Below are positions 35,026 to 46,400 of a stretch of 64,000 bases of DNA, in pieces (positions within the stretch are counted from its first letter, which is position 1; each line of letters starts with the position of its first letter). The position numbers were made by a program, and so were the translations under genes. Origin of the DNA: Siderastrea siderea (Eukaryota > Cnidaria > Anthozoa > Scleractinia > Rhizangiidae); the NCBI GenBank assembly GCA_964030785.1, contig OZ034969.1:31435601-31499600 (forward strand), written 5' to 3'. The notes beneath the pieces were generated by a model. That model was not told the DNA's origin and did no database searches. It saw only the letters and a list, made by a program, of their open reading frames with translations.

Positions 35026-36445
35026 TAAAAAGATAGCAAAGTATTTTGTAAAAAACCACTAATGCTGAAGCAGGAAGACAATGCACGTTCGAAAAAATTT
35101 GACACCGTGACCTCTGATCATGACTGCTCAGGAAACTGTCACATCTACGGGTGGTTGCTTTCAATCCTAAATGTGCTAAATTTTGAGCAGAACATTGAGA
35201 TGTCGAATTCGCAATTGATAATATAATTTATCACCCATAAACAACCTTAAACAATACTTTCGCTTCAACAGTACAGCTCATGCATGAGTTTGTTTGTATA
35301 ACAAACCTTTTCCAAAATGAAATTTGGTAGCGCGACAAACTTGCTTGATTCTGATAAACGTTCGCTCAGTGGAGCGAGTATAAACAAACACAGATCTAAA
35401 GATAAATATCGACATTTGCACCCTTTGATCATTCAAATTATAAAAGGAGGATCCCAAATCTCCTTATTCACTAAGTGCTTTTTGAATCAACAGGTGCTTA
35501 TCATTGATCTATTGATTCTGGCTTCTGCAGCCCTTTCGCTGCCGCGGTCTCAATACTGCAAGGGAATCCAAATCCTTTATGCTGCTTTATGTCAGCATGG
35601 TGCAAGTCTGAAATGTAATCTCGTAATAGCTGGGAATGTCAGTGACTGTTGCCGTATATGCCGCCCTCTCGATTCAGTCTCACTTGTTTTTTCTCTAGGC
35701 AAAAACCATTTTGGAAAAATTTACATTTACAATCATAAAGCTTATAGTTTATGTGATGTGTAAAAAACAATTCGCCAGATTTCAATTACATCGAGTCAAC
35801 AGTGCACCGTCATTGAAGCTAACCAATGAAAAAATTCAATTATTTCTCGAGATGTCCGCAGAATGAGACAGTTTCAAATTTATTCGGAGATGTATTGTTG
35901 AGATCCTTTAACGTTATTGGTCAGTGTATGGAAAGATTTTGCCTTCTTTTGTTCTCAATTAGCATTGCCATTGGTCAATTTTCTTCCAAGTGGCTCGGTT
36001 CAAGTAGCTGAACTGTAAAGCCACAACATAGTAAGCTTATGTCAAAGTGGCAACTACAGCACTGTATGACGTAATGGTAGAGGTTTGCTTTTGATGAGCT
36101 GTATCTCTTAACGTACTTACATAATTATGTATTAAAGCTTTGGAGACTCTATGTAGATCTCCCTAGTAAGTAATAATTGAAGGGCCCGGTGGAAAAAGGG
36201 CGTAAGTGATGATTTGAGGTTAAAATCGAAATTGCTCCTATTTAGCTCAACATTGGCACACAGGCTGGTTTTCATGTGAGGAACGCTGTTGCGCACTTAT
36301 TTCTTGACCTGAGATCGAAAATTTGAAGAATTAGCGTATTACTTTTGCGTGAAAAGTTTTGTTGAACTGAACTCGCTCAAGTGATGCGTGAAAGATTTCT
36401 TTTGTTCTCTGCCTGAACTAAAACAAAGGAATTCAACCTAGAATC

Positions 36446-38040
36446 CAATTTCACGTTAAAACTGCAAAAGTTGAAGACCATCTTTGATGTTTGGAACTGC
36501 CGGAATCTTACACTATTTGGGAGATGTCTTATAACGAAAAGCCTTGGCATCTCGCAACTGGTACATACAATTTCTAGCCTCGATGTCCCCCGGGAATTCC
36601 TGGGGGCGGTAAATTCAACCATTTTTAAATTCATTTGGAAAAATAAAAAGGACAAACTTAAGCGTAAATTGATGATCTTAGATTATGACCAAGGTGGTCT
36701 GCGGGCTCCTAGTATAGATGTCTTAGCAAAATCATTAAAGTTAGCTTGGATTTCCAGACTTCTAACCGATGAGCCAACCTGCAGGGAATCTTGGAAGACG
36801 ATTCCTAATTACTTTTTTGAAAAATGCGGCGGTTTAAACTTTCTATTACGATGCAACTACGACAAACATTTCCTAGATCAGATCGATCTGTCCCAGTTCT
36901 ACAAATTAATTCTCTTGTATTTTCTGGAAATTAAGGAATCCTTTCCAAACCAGTCCGGTCAGGAATTAATTCTATTCAACAACAAAGATATTCTTATCAA
37001 CGGTCGCACTATTTTTTATAGGGACTGGTTTGATAGAGGCATTTATCTCGTACGAGACCTTCTAAAATCAGACGGGAAGTTCCTTCCCTACACAGAATTT
37101 GTTCAAAAATATGATCTAAGATGCAACTTTCTCATTTATTTTCAAGTAGTTTCTGCAATACCCAGGCATCTTGTAGAACGTGCAATGTCATACCCCGTAG
37201 ACAGAGCAGGTTTGCTGTCAAGCACTATGTTTCACCTCTCCCCAGAGACCTCCATCAACTTAACCAAAATGAAAAACAAAGACTACTACCAGCTCCTTGT
37301 AAATAAAGAAAAAATTGAACCGAAGGCCACCTCTAAATGGGAAAGAGATCTGCAAGTTGGCCAAGCATCTCTACAACCTTTTTTTAGTCGCGTAAGGAAC
37401 GTATGTAGAGATAATAAGCTTAGGGAATTTTACTTCAAACTCTTACACAGAATAGTAGTCACCAAAAAGGAATTATTTCTTTTTGGTGTGGCAGAGGACG
37501 CAAAGTGTCCATATTGTGAATTGAACGACTCCATAATTCACACTTTCCACAATTGTAATTGGAGCCAATTATTCTTCGCAGAGGTGATAAAATGGTTTAA
37601 TAAAGAAAATGCCACCTCTCTCACCCTTTCCCCAACGGAATTAATCTTCGGTAAAGACAAGGATAATATAAACAAAGAATTACCGGTAGATATTATTAGA
37701 AAGTTAAACTTCACCTTTTTATACGCGAAATATTATCTATACAATCAGAAATTATTAAATAGAGAGCTGTCATTAAATGAATTTTTAGCTAATGTAAAAT
37801 TTAAATACAACTTCGAAAAATTTAAGTGTAGTTGAAGCGATTTACTAAAAAAGAGTGTATTGAAAGACGAGTAATAGTATTGTAATTTGTAATTTTTTGA
37901 ATTTAGTGTGTTTTTGAATTTAGTGTGCTAATAATTGTATTTGTATATTTTTTTTTGTATATTTAGACGATTTGTTGTGTGCATTTTTTCCTTTTTTTTT
38001 CTATTGAAATAAATAAAAAAAAAAAATAAAAAAAATAAAA
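36446..38040 (+). mobile_element. L1/Tx1-like LINE, 5'-truncated insertion
   Basis: The insertion is flanked by the 10-bp direct repeat ACCTAGAATC (36436-36445, 38041-38050) and ends in an A-rich tail (about 38005-38040), so it arose by target-primed reverse transcription with 5' truncation. It sits inside the left arm side of the foldback element and in the sense orientation of the TRIM gene. Confidence 0.9.
36447..37835 (+). CDS. LINE ORF2 C-terminal half (L1/Tx1-like), open from the truncation point
   Basis: The frame is open from the first bases of the insertion to the stop at 37833-37835, about 462 codons, and has no start methionine of its own. It begins in the post-palm thumb region (IFDVWNCRNLTLFGRCLITK, then the FKFIWKN motif and DYDQGGLRAPSID), typical of L1/Tx1-clade ORF2. 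Near the end is the C-terminal zinc motif CPYCELNDSIIHTFHNC. The endonuclease and the catalytic RT motifs are lost by 5' truncation, so no activity is expected. The long uninterrupted frame implies a fairly recent insertion. Confidence 0.85.
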   Translation, partial: NFTLKLQKLKTIFDVWNCRNLTLFGRCLITKSLGISQLVHTISSLDVPREFLGAVNSTIFKFIWKNKKDKLKRKLMILDYDQGGLRAPSIDVLAKSLKLAWISRLLTDEPTCRESWKTIPNYFFEKCGGLNFLLRCNYDKHFLDQIDLSQFYKLILLYFLEIKESFPNQSGQELILFNNKDILINGRTIFYRDWFDRGIYLVRDLLKSDGKFLPYTEFVQKYDLRCNFLIYFQVVSAIPRHLVERAMSYPVDRAGLLSSTMFHLSPETSINLTKMKNKDYYQLLVNKEKIEPKATSKWERDLQVGQASLQPFFSRVRNVCRDNKLREFYFKLLHRIVVTKKELFLFGVAEDAKCPYCELNDSIIHTFHNCNWSQLFFAEVIKWFNKENATSLTLSPTELIFGKDKDNINKELPVDIIRKLNFTFLYAKYYLYNQKLLNRELSLNEFLANVKFKYNFEKFKCS

Positions 38041-38834
38041 ACCTAGAATCTGCGGTCCTGTTGTTTTCTTTGTGTCAGTTTTAAGCAAAAGTAATACGCT
38101 TCAAATTGAAGCTCTCAGATCAAGAAATAACTGCACAACAATGTTCCTTACAGGACAACCAGCCTGTGTGCCAACATTCAGCTAAATAGCAGCAATTAAG
38201 ATTTTCAACCTGCAATCATCACTTACGCCCTTTTTCCACCGGGCCCTTCAATTGCTAGCCATAGAAAGTTAACAATGGAATGTTTACAGCTGAGTGAACA
38301 AAAGCCTTTCCATCAATCTTACTAACCTCATGGCAGGTTTTTGAGTTATAAAGTGAAAAAAGGGAATAACAACAGAAAAATGATGAATGGAATTTTGGAA
38401 TTTCCTAGGGTTGGGAAGGGCTTCAGGCAAATCTCTGGAATGAACATTCTTTAAGAGTACACACAGAGACTTTCCTGAGTGATAGTATTGAGGTTATCTG
38501 GAAGCACACAATAACTGCAGTCATTTCATGCCACAGAAACTCGCTTGAGCTCCTGTAGATCACAATTAACTCTACTGGCTCATCGTGGAAAGTCAAGAAC
38601 TGCTACCCCTGATCCATTGCCCTCCTTTCTTGCTTGAACTTGTGAATACTTGGGGAGGACTCCAGTGACATTAATAGAAGATATTAAGCTGTGGCTAGAT
38701 TTACAATATACATATTGTAATGTTGGAAACCAAATTAGAAAAGAAGATAACTAAGATAACTAGGATACTTCTTAACCTACATGTAGAAAAACTGCTGAAT
38801 TTGGCCCCTATACTCTGCATTTATTTCTTGTTAG

Positions 38835-40523
38835 ATCACTGATGGAGATGTTGGCAAGCTGCAACCAAATTTCTGGGTGAACAATTTTATGACTTTACTG
38901 AAGATGAAAGAGAACACTTCACCAGGAAAGCCTGCCATCTGTGAACTCTGTGACAGTGGTGACACTGCCGTTTCACGATGCACTATCTGCAGAGTTTTCA
39001 TGTGTGAATTTTGTGTTACTGCACATAAAAGGATGAATACATTGAAAGGTCACCAGATTTTAACCCTGGCTGAAGTTCAGGAGCTTGGATCAAAGGCCCT
39101 TGTCAAGCCAGCCTTTTGTAGGAAACACGCTGGCGAAGTTTTGAAACTTTTTTGTGAAACCTGCCAGGGGACAATCTGCCGAGATTGCACAATTATTGAT
39201 CATCGTGAACACAAGTACAACTTTGTAGCAGATGTCGCAGAAAGAGAGAGAAAAGTTGTTCAAGGGGTTCTTCAAGAAACCAAAGCTAAAGACAGTGCTG
39301 TTGAATAGGGTTTGAAGGCTGTGCAAACAATGGAAACTCGTGTTGTAGCTAAGATAGCTGAAGTTACCGAAGAGGTGGATGTCTTTTTTGATGAGCAAGT
39401 GAAGGCTTTAGAGCATATGAGAGCAAACCTAAAGCATGAAGTGTCTACACAAGGGCAAGTGAAGCTTAAGGAGCTGGGAAGTCAAAAGGAAATGCTCGCC
39501 TTATCACTGGCACAGCTGCGTAGTAGTGTTGAGTTTGCTGAAAGAGCATTAGCAGATGGAGATGACATGGAGCTTTTGTCTATGAAGCAAAATCTTGTAA
39601 AACGACTTGCACAGCTAAATGCATCTCAGTTACAGTGCAAACCCTGCAATAGTGACTATCTTAAGCTACAAGTGAATAAAACAGTTTGGGACTTTGGTGA
39701 AATGGTAAGCGTACTTTACACTCCTGTTGACCCCACAAAATGTGTGCTGAGTATGGTTGGAGGGGAAGAAGGAGTCCTGTACCAGACATTGGCTGGGCAA
39801 CCTGTGGATTTCATGCTTGTTATTAAGGATAGAGCTGCAGTCAATCAACCAGAGACTGGCTGTGTGGTGCACGCTTCAGTTAGTCATTCTGATTCTAGAG
39901 AAGCTACCTTGAACCTTGAACTTCCTGTTCATGACAATGGTGATGGCTCTTATTTGTTTTCTTATCGACCAGAGACTGATGGACTCTGTAGTCTGTTGGT
40001 GATGGTTGAAGGGCATAGTGTGTGTGGAAGTCCTTTAACCTGGAAAGTGAAGCCAAAAGTAAAGGAGACAGATGAGCTAAGTTTCTTAACTTCATCTCCA
40101 GAACAGGATGAAGGTGGAAAAGGAAAGCATTGTTGGAAATTAATGCACCTGGTGAGAGTCCCATTAAGGAAGGGTTCATGTAAATATGAAATTGGAGTTA
40201 GCTGTTGCACACCAGCTGATGGGGTAAATTACTTCTATGATACAGAAACCAAGAGGTGCACTTGGTGCAAACACAAAAACAGACATTCTACGAAATACTC
40301 ACGTTCTGACAATCCATATAAAGCATCTATTACTGATTGCAGGCATGGTGACATTTTTTCACTTTATCTAAGTCTTGATACAAGAAAACTTTTCATCTAT
40401 CAACACCGAAGTAAACAAGTTGAAGTCTTCACAGATGTAGAAGGTGAAAAGGTTCGTCCGATCATTTCACATTACCTTACACATGCTGATGTTGAGAGAA
40501 ATGATTTTACCCTGGACATTTAG
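38835..40523 (+). CDS. TRIM gene 1, B-box / coiled-coil / filamin / B30.2-like exon with one in-frame TAG
   Basis: The exon starts after TTGTTAG (acceptor AG 38833-38834) in phase 0 with the RING exon. Domains, numbered over the joined protein: B-box 1 at about 98-135 (C98, C101, C111, C114, C119, C122, H126, H135); B-box 2 at about 157-188 (C157, H160, C169, C172, C177, C180, H185, H188); coiled coil at about 193-325; an Ig-filamin repeat at about 355-475 (ending VEGHSVCGSPLTWKV); and a C-terminal B30.2/SPRY-like region at about 495-622 (GDIFSLYLSLDTRKLFIYQH). Codon 220 is TAG (39306-39308), yet the frame then stays open for 404 more codons to 40523. As read, the product is a 219-residue RING/B-box protein lacking the substrate-binding half. 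A recent pseudogene, a polymorphism, readthrough or a base error are all possible. Confidence 0.88.
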
Positions 40524-40881
40524 TGTAGCAGACAATGTGGACAATGAAGGTGCCATCTCTCTTTCTTTCAGAAGTTTAGTGGTTTTAGGCTTGGTCTCTT
40601 GGTCTTGGTCTCATTGGGCAAAAAAGGCACCCTATTGTCTTTCTTTACTTACGTGTAGGTATGTAAATGATTGGGTAACAGCAAACGTTTAATGAGGGAA
40701 ATACATGTAATACTGTAAAGAGTGGAGTGTGAGTTGCACTTGCAGATAAGCTACACCCCAAGTTTATAATTTTTACAAAAACAAGTCATTACAGGAAGAT
40801 TTACTGCCAAGCGGTGAGAAAGCTTACTAACTTTTCTTTGATCGATGTAAACAGAACTCTGTTTGTGTCAATCATTCTATG
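40524..40881 (+). other. TRIM gene 1 3' flank
   Basis: AT-rich; no clear AATAAA seen directly after the stop. Nothing else recognised before the SINE at 40882. Confidence 0.35.
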
Positions 40882-41467
40882 GGGGCATGGTAGCCTGCAA
40901 AGCAGGCGGTTTTGCGGGGGGAATGATTCGAAAACAGCGATTACGAACGACCGGCCGCCATTTTGAACGCGCGAACAAGGGAGAAACTGGGGAGAGGAAA
41001 AAAGAGAAGGGAAGGGGGTGGGGGAGGGGAAAAAGGCGAGAAGAGGGGGGGGGGTCTGGGGGTATTTCAGCTTCTCCTCCCCAAGCCACTCGCGGCTGCG
41101 CCGCTCGCTGTCGCGGCTTCGCCGCTTTTGCTTGTGCGCGCGAAACCCAACAATACCGCCAGCTACGCAGGCTAGGGGCATGGTGGTATAGTGGTTAACA
41201 CGCTGGACTTCAGATCTGAAGGTCCCTGCCATCGTGTTGTTTCCTTAGACAAGAAACTTTACCCCACATTGTCTCTCTCCACCCAGGTGTATAACTGGGT
41301 CCCGGCAACATACTGCTGGGGTAACCCTGCGATGGACTACCATCCCATCCAGGGGGAAGTAGCGATATTCTCAGTTGCTTTATGCTACAGAAACCGGGAT
41401 ACGCTCCGGCCCCGTGGGCCTCCTTGGCTCGTGTATGACTTTACCTTTAGTTACCTAATAGCCTTAA
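40882..41467 (+). mobile_element. tRNA-derived SINE, copy 2, interrupted by a MITE
   Basis: The SINE body from about 41183 matches the 4714-5009 copy (TAGTGGTTAACACGCTGGAC, then GCGATGGACTACCATCCCAT). The B-box region is deleted (GAAGGTCCCTGCCATC). The first nine bases, GGGGCATGG, appear again after the MITE at 41175-41183. Confidence 0.65.
40891..41174. mobile_element. 284-bp MITE with 9-bp target duplication
   Basis: Terminal repeats TAGCCTGC...GCAGGCTA and exact flanking nonamers GGGGCATGG (40882-40890, 41175-41183). The 9-bp duplication suggests a Mutator-like superfamily. The interior is unusually G/C-rich with G and GGGGA runs. Confidence 0.65.
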
Positions 41468-42879
41468 TTAAGTTTCCATGTATGTTCAGCACTTAAATAT
41501 GTGAAGGGTATGTCTACCTACATTTCCTAAAACAGATGATTTGTAGCAATTTATAGCACCTCTCTTGGATCTTTTTATTACCTGATAAGACATAACTCGG
41601 ATTTTGAACAAGTTTTTGAGGTAAAAAAAGTGTGGCTTTACTTTACACTGTTTCATGGAAACAGGAACAAGAGACCATTGGGATCTTGTTTCTGCCCTGT
41701 GTGCCAGTTAACGTGGAGGACGATGATGATGATGACGATGAAAGCCATAAAAACTGATAAACCGTCAAGACATTAGTTAGACGGACAAACACTCCCATAC
41801 AAATGTCTCCTAACCCTTCAAGCCCCAATAGTGACAAGCATCTATTTTCTCCGTATGATATCACTTTTTAAACAAACGCACAGGTCACGAGAATAAAGGA
41901 AGTGATCACCAAAGATGATATTCCTTGATACTTCATTGAATTCATCCAAGAAGTAACATAACAAATATACTGAGAACAGTGAGATGAGAACACGCATGTT
42001 GGTATTTGAGCTTAAAGGGTTATGCAGTGAACCAGTGCTAAACTGACGTTTTTGTATGGAGAATGTCGGACCATGAAAAGTCTGCATTGACACGAAATTT
42101 TGTCCCTTCTCTAGTAACAGTTTAGAATTTGATTGATAGGTTTACAGGGTTAAAACGCGTAATTAGGAAAGTGATGACGTCTGCACGCTTAACCGCACTC
42201 AAGTTTTGATTCTGATTTATTCATTTAAAGAGCAAATTATTAAAACAGACAATGAAGCCAATTTTGCTTTAATGAACTGAAATTTTCATCCCTAGAAGGA
42301 ATACTTGAGCTTTTTCGACTGTGTAAATAGGATTAAGTTTTGCCCCTCATCCGCCATCAGTGCCCTTGATGACAATGGGTTTTGCGGGAAATTGGGCAGA
42401 GAAAGGTCCATTTATTCTTTGACCAGCGAAATGAGTCTTGACCAGCAGGAAGCTGTTAAGTTTGAAGTTTTCTTGCTGCAATCTTCAGGATTCTTTCCAA
42501 GTTTTTCTTGTTTTTCAAAATTACTATGACGAACCTCTGGGCAGATGTGAGGAAGGCATTTTTGTTTCTAAACGTACCCTGGAATTAAAATTCAGGAAAT
42601 TTTTTTTCTTCTGTTGGTGGGACTTCTGTAAATTTTTGTAATATTTGAAAATGCTGCAAGAGTGATCAACTACCATAACACCTTATGACATAAATACTTT
42701 TAATATATAGACAAGAGTGTTTTTGTGGAAAATAGACCACTCGTAAAGTTCATACGAAACTCCGGGACTAGAGTGGCGTATTTTCCATATCCTCACTAGT
42801 AGGATATCGATGACGTCATTTCCCGCACTTACGCTGTTGTTTATGCAAGAATACTCTTGTCCATATAATAAAAAGAAAA
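41468..42879. other. No gene recognised
   Basis: AT-rich, with a short GAT repeat at about 41720-41742. A paired repeat at about 42705-42870 (AGAGTGTTTTTGTGG ... ATGACGTCATTTCCCGC ... CAAGAATACTCTTG) looks like part of a MITE. Confidence 0.35.
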
Positions 42880-42977
42880 TTACACGGTGGCGTGAAGATA
42901 TGAATTTTATTTTCTCGTGGTAAAAACAATATTACCACTCGAAAGTAAAATTCATGTCGTCGCGCCGCCGTGTAATA
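42880..42977. mobile_element. Hairpin MITE, copy 1
   Basis: ACACGGTGGCG...CGCCGCCGTGT arms around ATGAATTTTATTTTC / GAAAGTAAAATTCAT. About 98 bp, no coding capacity. Confidence 0.65.
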
Positions 42978-43177
42978 TCCGCTATATATTTACTGTTTGA
43001 ATATTGAACAGAAGTGGTTTTTTACATTTTAGGATTTAATTACGATAGTTATGATGACAGCACTGCTAATCTGTAATGGTCTGCCCAGCAGGGCAGTGGA
43101 TAACCTGCGATCAGGATCTATTTTCGTTTCGCTTGGTGAAACATTCAGGCCAATTTTAGCGAGCGACCAACGTAAGA

Positions 43178-43285
43178 AAATATAGGAGCGATGAAGATAT
43201 GAATTTTATTTTCTTGTGGTAGAAAACAATATTGTTTTCACCACTCGAAAATAAAATTCATATCTTGGCGCCACCGTGTAATATC
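43178..43285. mobile_element. Hairpin MITE, copy 2
   Basis: The same family as 42880-42977: ATATGAATTTTATTTTC and GAAAATAAAATTCATAT arms. The right end reads GGCGCCACCGTGTAATAT. The left end is less well preserved. Confidence 0.6.
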
Positions 43286-43491
43286 CTCTATATGCAACAT
43301 TGGTGTAAAGAAAGATAAACTACCATGGAGTTGTTAGCATAATAAAATTGTTTCAAAATATTGACGTCCTCTATCACCTTATGCTAAGTTTTCTGCAACG
43401 ATGTCCTCCACAACGAACGAATTTCAATTCTCAGTCCATTGGAAGATAAAAAATATATATTCTTTAGTTTGGGATCTTAAATTTAGCCGGT

Positions 43492-44148
43492 TTAAATCTG
43501 GTCCAACAAAAAGGCGAGCGCTTCTTCGAAAACCTCCCCATCCCATCCGCGAGATGTCATTTCAAACCACCTGACCAAGCCATGGCTACGGCAGAACTGT
43601 TCCAGAGCTGCCTCGCTTTCAATTGTCTTTCCTTTTCCCATCCATTCTACACTGGCGGAATTAAAAGCCACGAGAACACCTGGGATTCGGAAATTTGCAA
43701 ACTCGGCAATTGACTTTGTCCATTTTGCTGCCTCAATTAAAGATAAAGGATGCTCTGGGGACCAGAAAACCAGAGCGCCGTGACAAGATTGGAAAATCTT
43801 GCGTAATCCTCAGGATCCGGACTGATGCTTGATAACGCATCTACCACGCTATGTGACGATTGCAGCTTTTTGAAATGGATATCCTTGCATACGGGCGGTA
43901 GACACGATCCTTTAGGAGGTGTGCGGCGAAAATGCTCTTTGACAAATACATCCTCTTTTCCCGCAATAGTCCCCACGCAAAAAATTACTATGGCCTCGCC
44001 CTCTTGGACTGCGTTTGTTTTGAAAGTTTGCAGCTCCCCATCCTTCCCCAGATTCCTCAAAACGTTTTTGTTTTCTTTGTCCGGAGTTTCGTAGTTGGAA
44101 TCAATAGAATAGAGCATGATATCTTGTAATCGAGGAGCATTTGAATCT
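43492..44148 (-). pseudogene. Divergent Rab-like small GTPase, one frameshift
   Basis: Two minus frames overlap near 43770-43860 and together give one Rab/Ras-like domain. The N-terminal frame has a degenerate P-loop (FCVGTIAGKEDVFVKEHF, lacking the first Gly and the final Ser/Thr) and SPDPEDYARF where Rab proteins have DTAGQERF. The C-terminal frame continues HGALVFWSPEHPLSL, VLVAFNSASVEW in place of the NKxD motif, then ALEQFCRSHGLVRWFEMTS and LLDQI before TAA (43492-43494). The order and spacing match a Rab32-like fold, but the nucleotide-binding motifs are poor. It may be a pseudogene or a non-GTP-binding family member. Shorter relatives lie at 46989 and 51498. Confidence 0.55.
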
Positions 44149-44640
44149 CGCTAAGGCTTTGGATCAGGCAAAAGTACACAGCTTTCACTTTCCATTCACT
44201 CGAACGTTCATTCAACAAATGCTTCTCAGTTCTTTCGGCCGAAATGTCCGTCCTCCTTGAAGGCGGAAACCAACTGAAGATTATCAGTAGTTCTAACTGA
44301 GTCGCAAATGGGACACGTTTTTACAGGCCTGTATTGAGAGATCTTGTGATTTTATAGGCTCGATTACCAGCCGCTGTTCGGGAAATGAGCCCGCGCTCCT
44401 AAGACCGGACTCGAGAGAGCGGCGGAAATCGAGCCTAGTGATTTTACAGCTATCACAAAACTGTCATGCCTTAGGTTACCCCAAATCAAGCTCAGTTGCT
44501 ACGAAATATTCCAAAGTGCGTGGCCTTGGCAGAAATATCGGGGGAAATTGTGAACTCTACAGCATTTTTCTCAAGATTTTGGTGTTTTCTGTGCTCTACT
44601 TGAATTGCTGTTTGATTTTCCTGTTAGAGAATAATTTCTG
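44149..44640. other. No gene recognised
   Basis: Non-coding flank of the Rab-like gene. An inverted CGCTGTTCGGGAAATGAGCC / GGCGGAAATCGAGCC patch lies at about 44370-44440. Confidence 0.3.
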
Positions 44641-44649
44641 CCATTTAGA

Positions 44650-45415
44650 TACCGAAACGCGAGGGCCGGGTGCATGTTGCAGTGACAAAAATGGGGTGCT
44701 GTACACCGCGCTAAGGGGTCATGTAACAGAGACATTTTGGCAAGGACAAAATTGCAGAAAAGGTAGTTGCCGGGGACATGTCGGGCGGTACGCAGCTGTT
44801 ACAAGGTCTTCTCTGATTTGCTGAGAAAACAATAGAATAAACAACAGAACAATGGGCCCTAGCCCTGAAAACAATAGAGCTGCGTGATACCAAGGTCCAA
44901 TGAAACTAGAGGTTATAAAGAGCTGGGTGGTATCCGGACACGTCGCAGGCACGTGTTTCAGCGACACGTCTCCCCGTGTGTGAACCTGATTCTCTTAAAC
45001 TTGTGGAACACGAATCTTGCGGAAATTTTGTCCCCGCGACACGTCGCACGAATTTTATTTAGTTTACTTTCGTGCAACACGTCGCGGAGAGAAAATTTCT
45101 GCAAATCTCGAGATGCACACAGGAAGACGTGTGGCTGCAACATGCCCCTGGGACATCTCCCCGCTGTCGTTTTTCTCTGAGTGTACAAGTTGTGAATTTG
45201 TTCTTGCAAGCTATTTTTGTGAATTTGTTGTGAGTAAAGTTTGTATCCTTTTGTATTCTTTGCTACATGTCTCTGCCATATAGCCCTGCTTTGCGGAAGT
45301 GCCGCATGACCCTGCGTGTGTACAACAAGCGATTTTTGTCGCTGGTGTATGTCGCTGGAACGTGTCCTGAAGGCCTGTGGAGAAGGGGACATGCACAGTA
45401 CCGTGTAGCACTAAG
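44650..45415. repeat. Inverted-repeat element rich in ACACGTCGC / GACATGTC motifs
   Basis: Left-end phrases (TGACAAAAATGGGGTGCTGT, GGGTCATG) reappear inverted near 45300-45345 (CATGACCCTGCG, GATTTTTGTCGC). Between them ACACGTCGC-type motifs recur in both orientations (44940-45085). Probably a non-autonomous DNA element; all reading frames here look incidental. Confidence 0.45.
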
Positions 45416-45821
45416 TTTTTGCGGGAGTTTAATTTTGCGGATAGGTGATTTTTTGTGTTTTGCGGGAACCAAGGTTTGCGATTGGAAAAGACTGGTTTTT
45501 CTTGCTGTGGATTAATTCTTGCGATTTTCAGGAAGTCGCATTCAATTGGAAGCATGATATTTTTCTTCTTTATTTGAGTACGCACAATCGAACTCAATCG
45601 AAATACAGGCGAAACATCCGCCGCCTGTAAATTCTTCAGAATTTCTTGTTAGTTGTGTTAAATGATTATGGTTAATATAAATTCCTTCAGCGAGACATTA
45701 CAAAACAGCCACGATTTGAGGGCCGGGAGGGGGGCATACACATACCACGAAGCTGTAGCGATAATGTATATTGGTAGGAAATGCCATCAGTATTCTACTT
45801 TTTTTGCCAGTCGAACCTGGG

Positions 45822-46400
45822 GGGGGGGGGGGGGGGGGAAGGTACTCCGGATTTCAAGTGACGGGGATGATCGAAGGATTTTTTTAGGTTTGAAATTTTC
45901 GATTCCGGGATTTTTTTGGGTAGGAAAATTTGGCAAGTATTTTTTGGGGTGGCGTGATTCAAGTGGGGATTTTTTTGGGTATTCAAAACAATCTGAAGAT
46001 TTGTGGTAGTGCCCGCGAATCCCGGCTGCGTAGTTCTGCGAATAAAGTACAACCAAACTTGTTCTTGCCCGGGTGGTCTTGTGTAGAGTTGTCATTCATA
46101 ATGTTATTGTTGAAACAGAAGATGTTCTTGGGTGTCCCTAGGAAAAGATAAAGTCAGCTGGTATGATGAATATAAACAGACACAAACATTCAATTTCTAG
46201 TGTTTTTTTTGTGTTTTTTTTTTGTGTGTGTGTGATATCATTTAATCCTTTCTGGAAAATTTTAAGGCTCGGAAATTGGGCCTGTGATTTTTTGGGGGGT
46301 TAATTTTTGGGCAGGGATTTTTTGGGGTTTTTTTGGAAGCTCTAGGGATTTTTGCCCCCATTCGATCATCCCCGTCACTTGAAACTCGGAGTACCCCCGT
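45822..46400. mobile_element. G-run-bounded inverted-repeat element (unit 1)
   Basis: GGTACTCCGGATTTCAAGTG followed by ACGGGGATGATCGAA at left is matched at right by TTCGATCATCCCCGT followed by CACTTGAAACTCGGAGTACC. The interior contains many GGGATTTTTTTGGG phrases. The unit 2 copy is at about 50335-50907. Confidence 0.65.

Larger units (their letters stand above)
36179..38249. mobile_element. Foldback element split by a LINE insertion
   Basis: The outer ends GAAGGGCCCGGTGGAAAAAG and its reverse complement (CCACCGGGCCCTTC) start arms of about 185 bp. Inner matches include GCGTATTACTTTTGC (about 36333) against GCAAAAGTAATACGC (about 38085). AATT stands on both sides (36175-36178, 38250-38253). 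Without the LINE the element would be about 470 bp. Confidence 0.7.
34582..38834 (+). other. TRIM gene 1 intron between RING and B-box exons (4.25 kb)
   Basis: The intron is enlarged by transposons: a hairpin MITE (34846-35025) and a foldback element carrying a LINE (36179-38249). The stretches 35026-36178 and 38250-38834 show nothing else recognisable. The last 200 bases before the acceptor share CTTGTGAATACTTG and GAGGACTCCA with 57668-57690 downstream of the second RING exon. Confidence 0.75.

Noticed and set aside
45787..46095. Open frames rich in Pro and Gly around the G runs (and the matching ones near 50.3 kb)
   Set aside because: They exist on both strands of a G-run-bounded inverted repeat and change with homopolymer length; no conserved domain.
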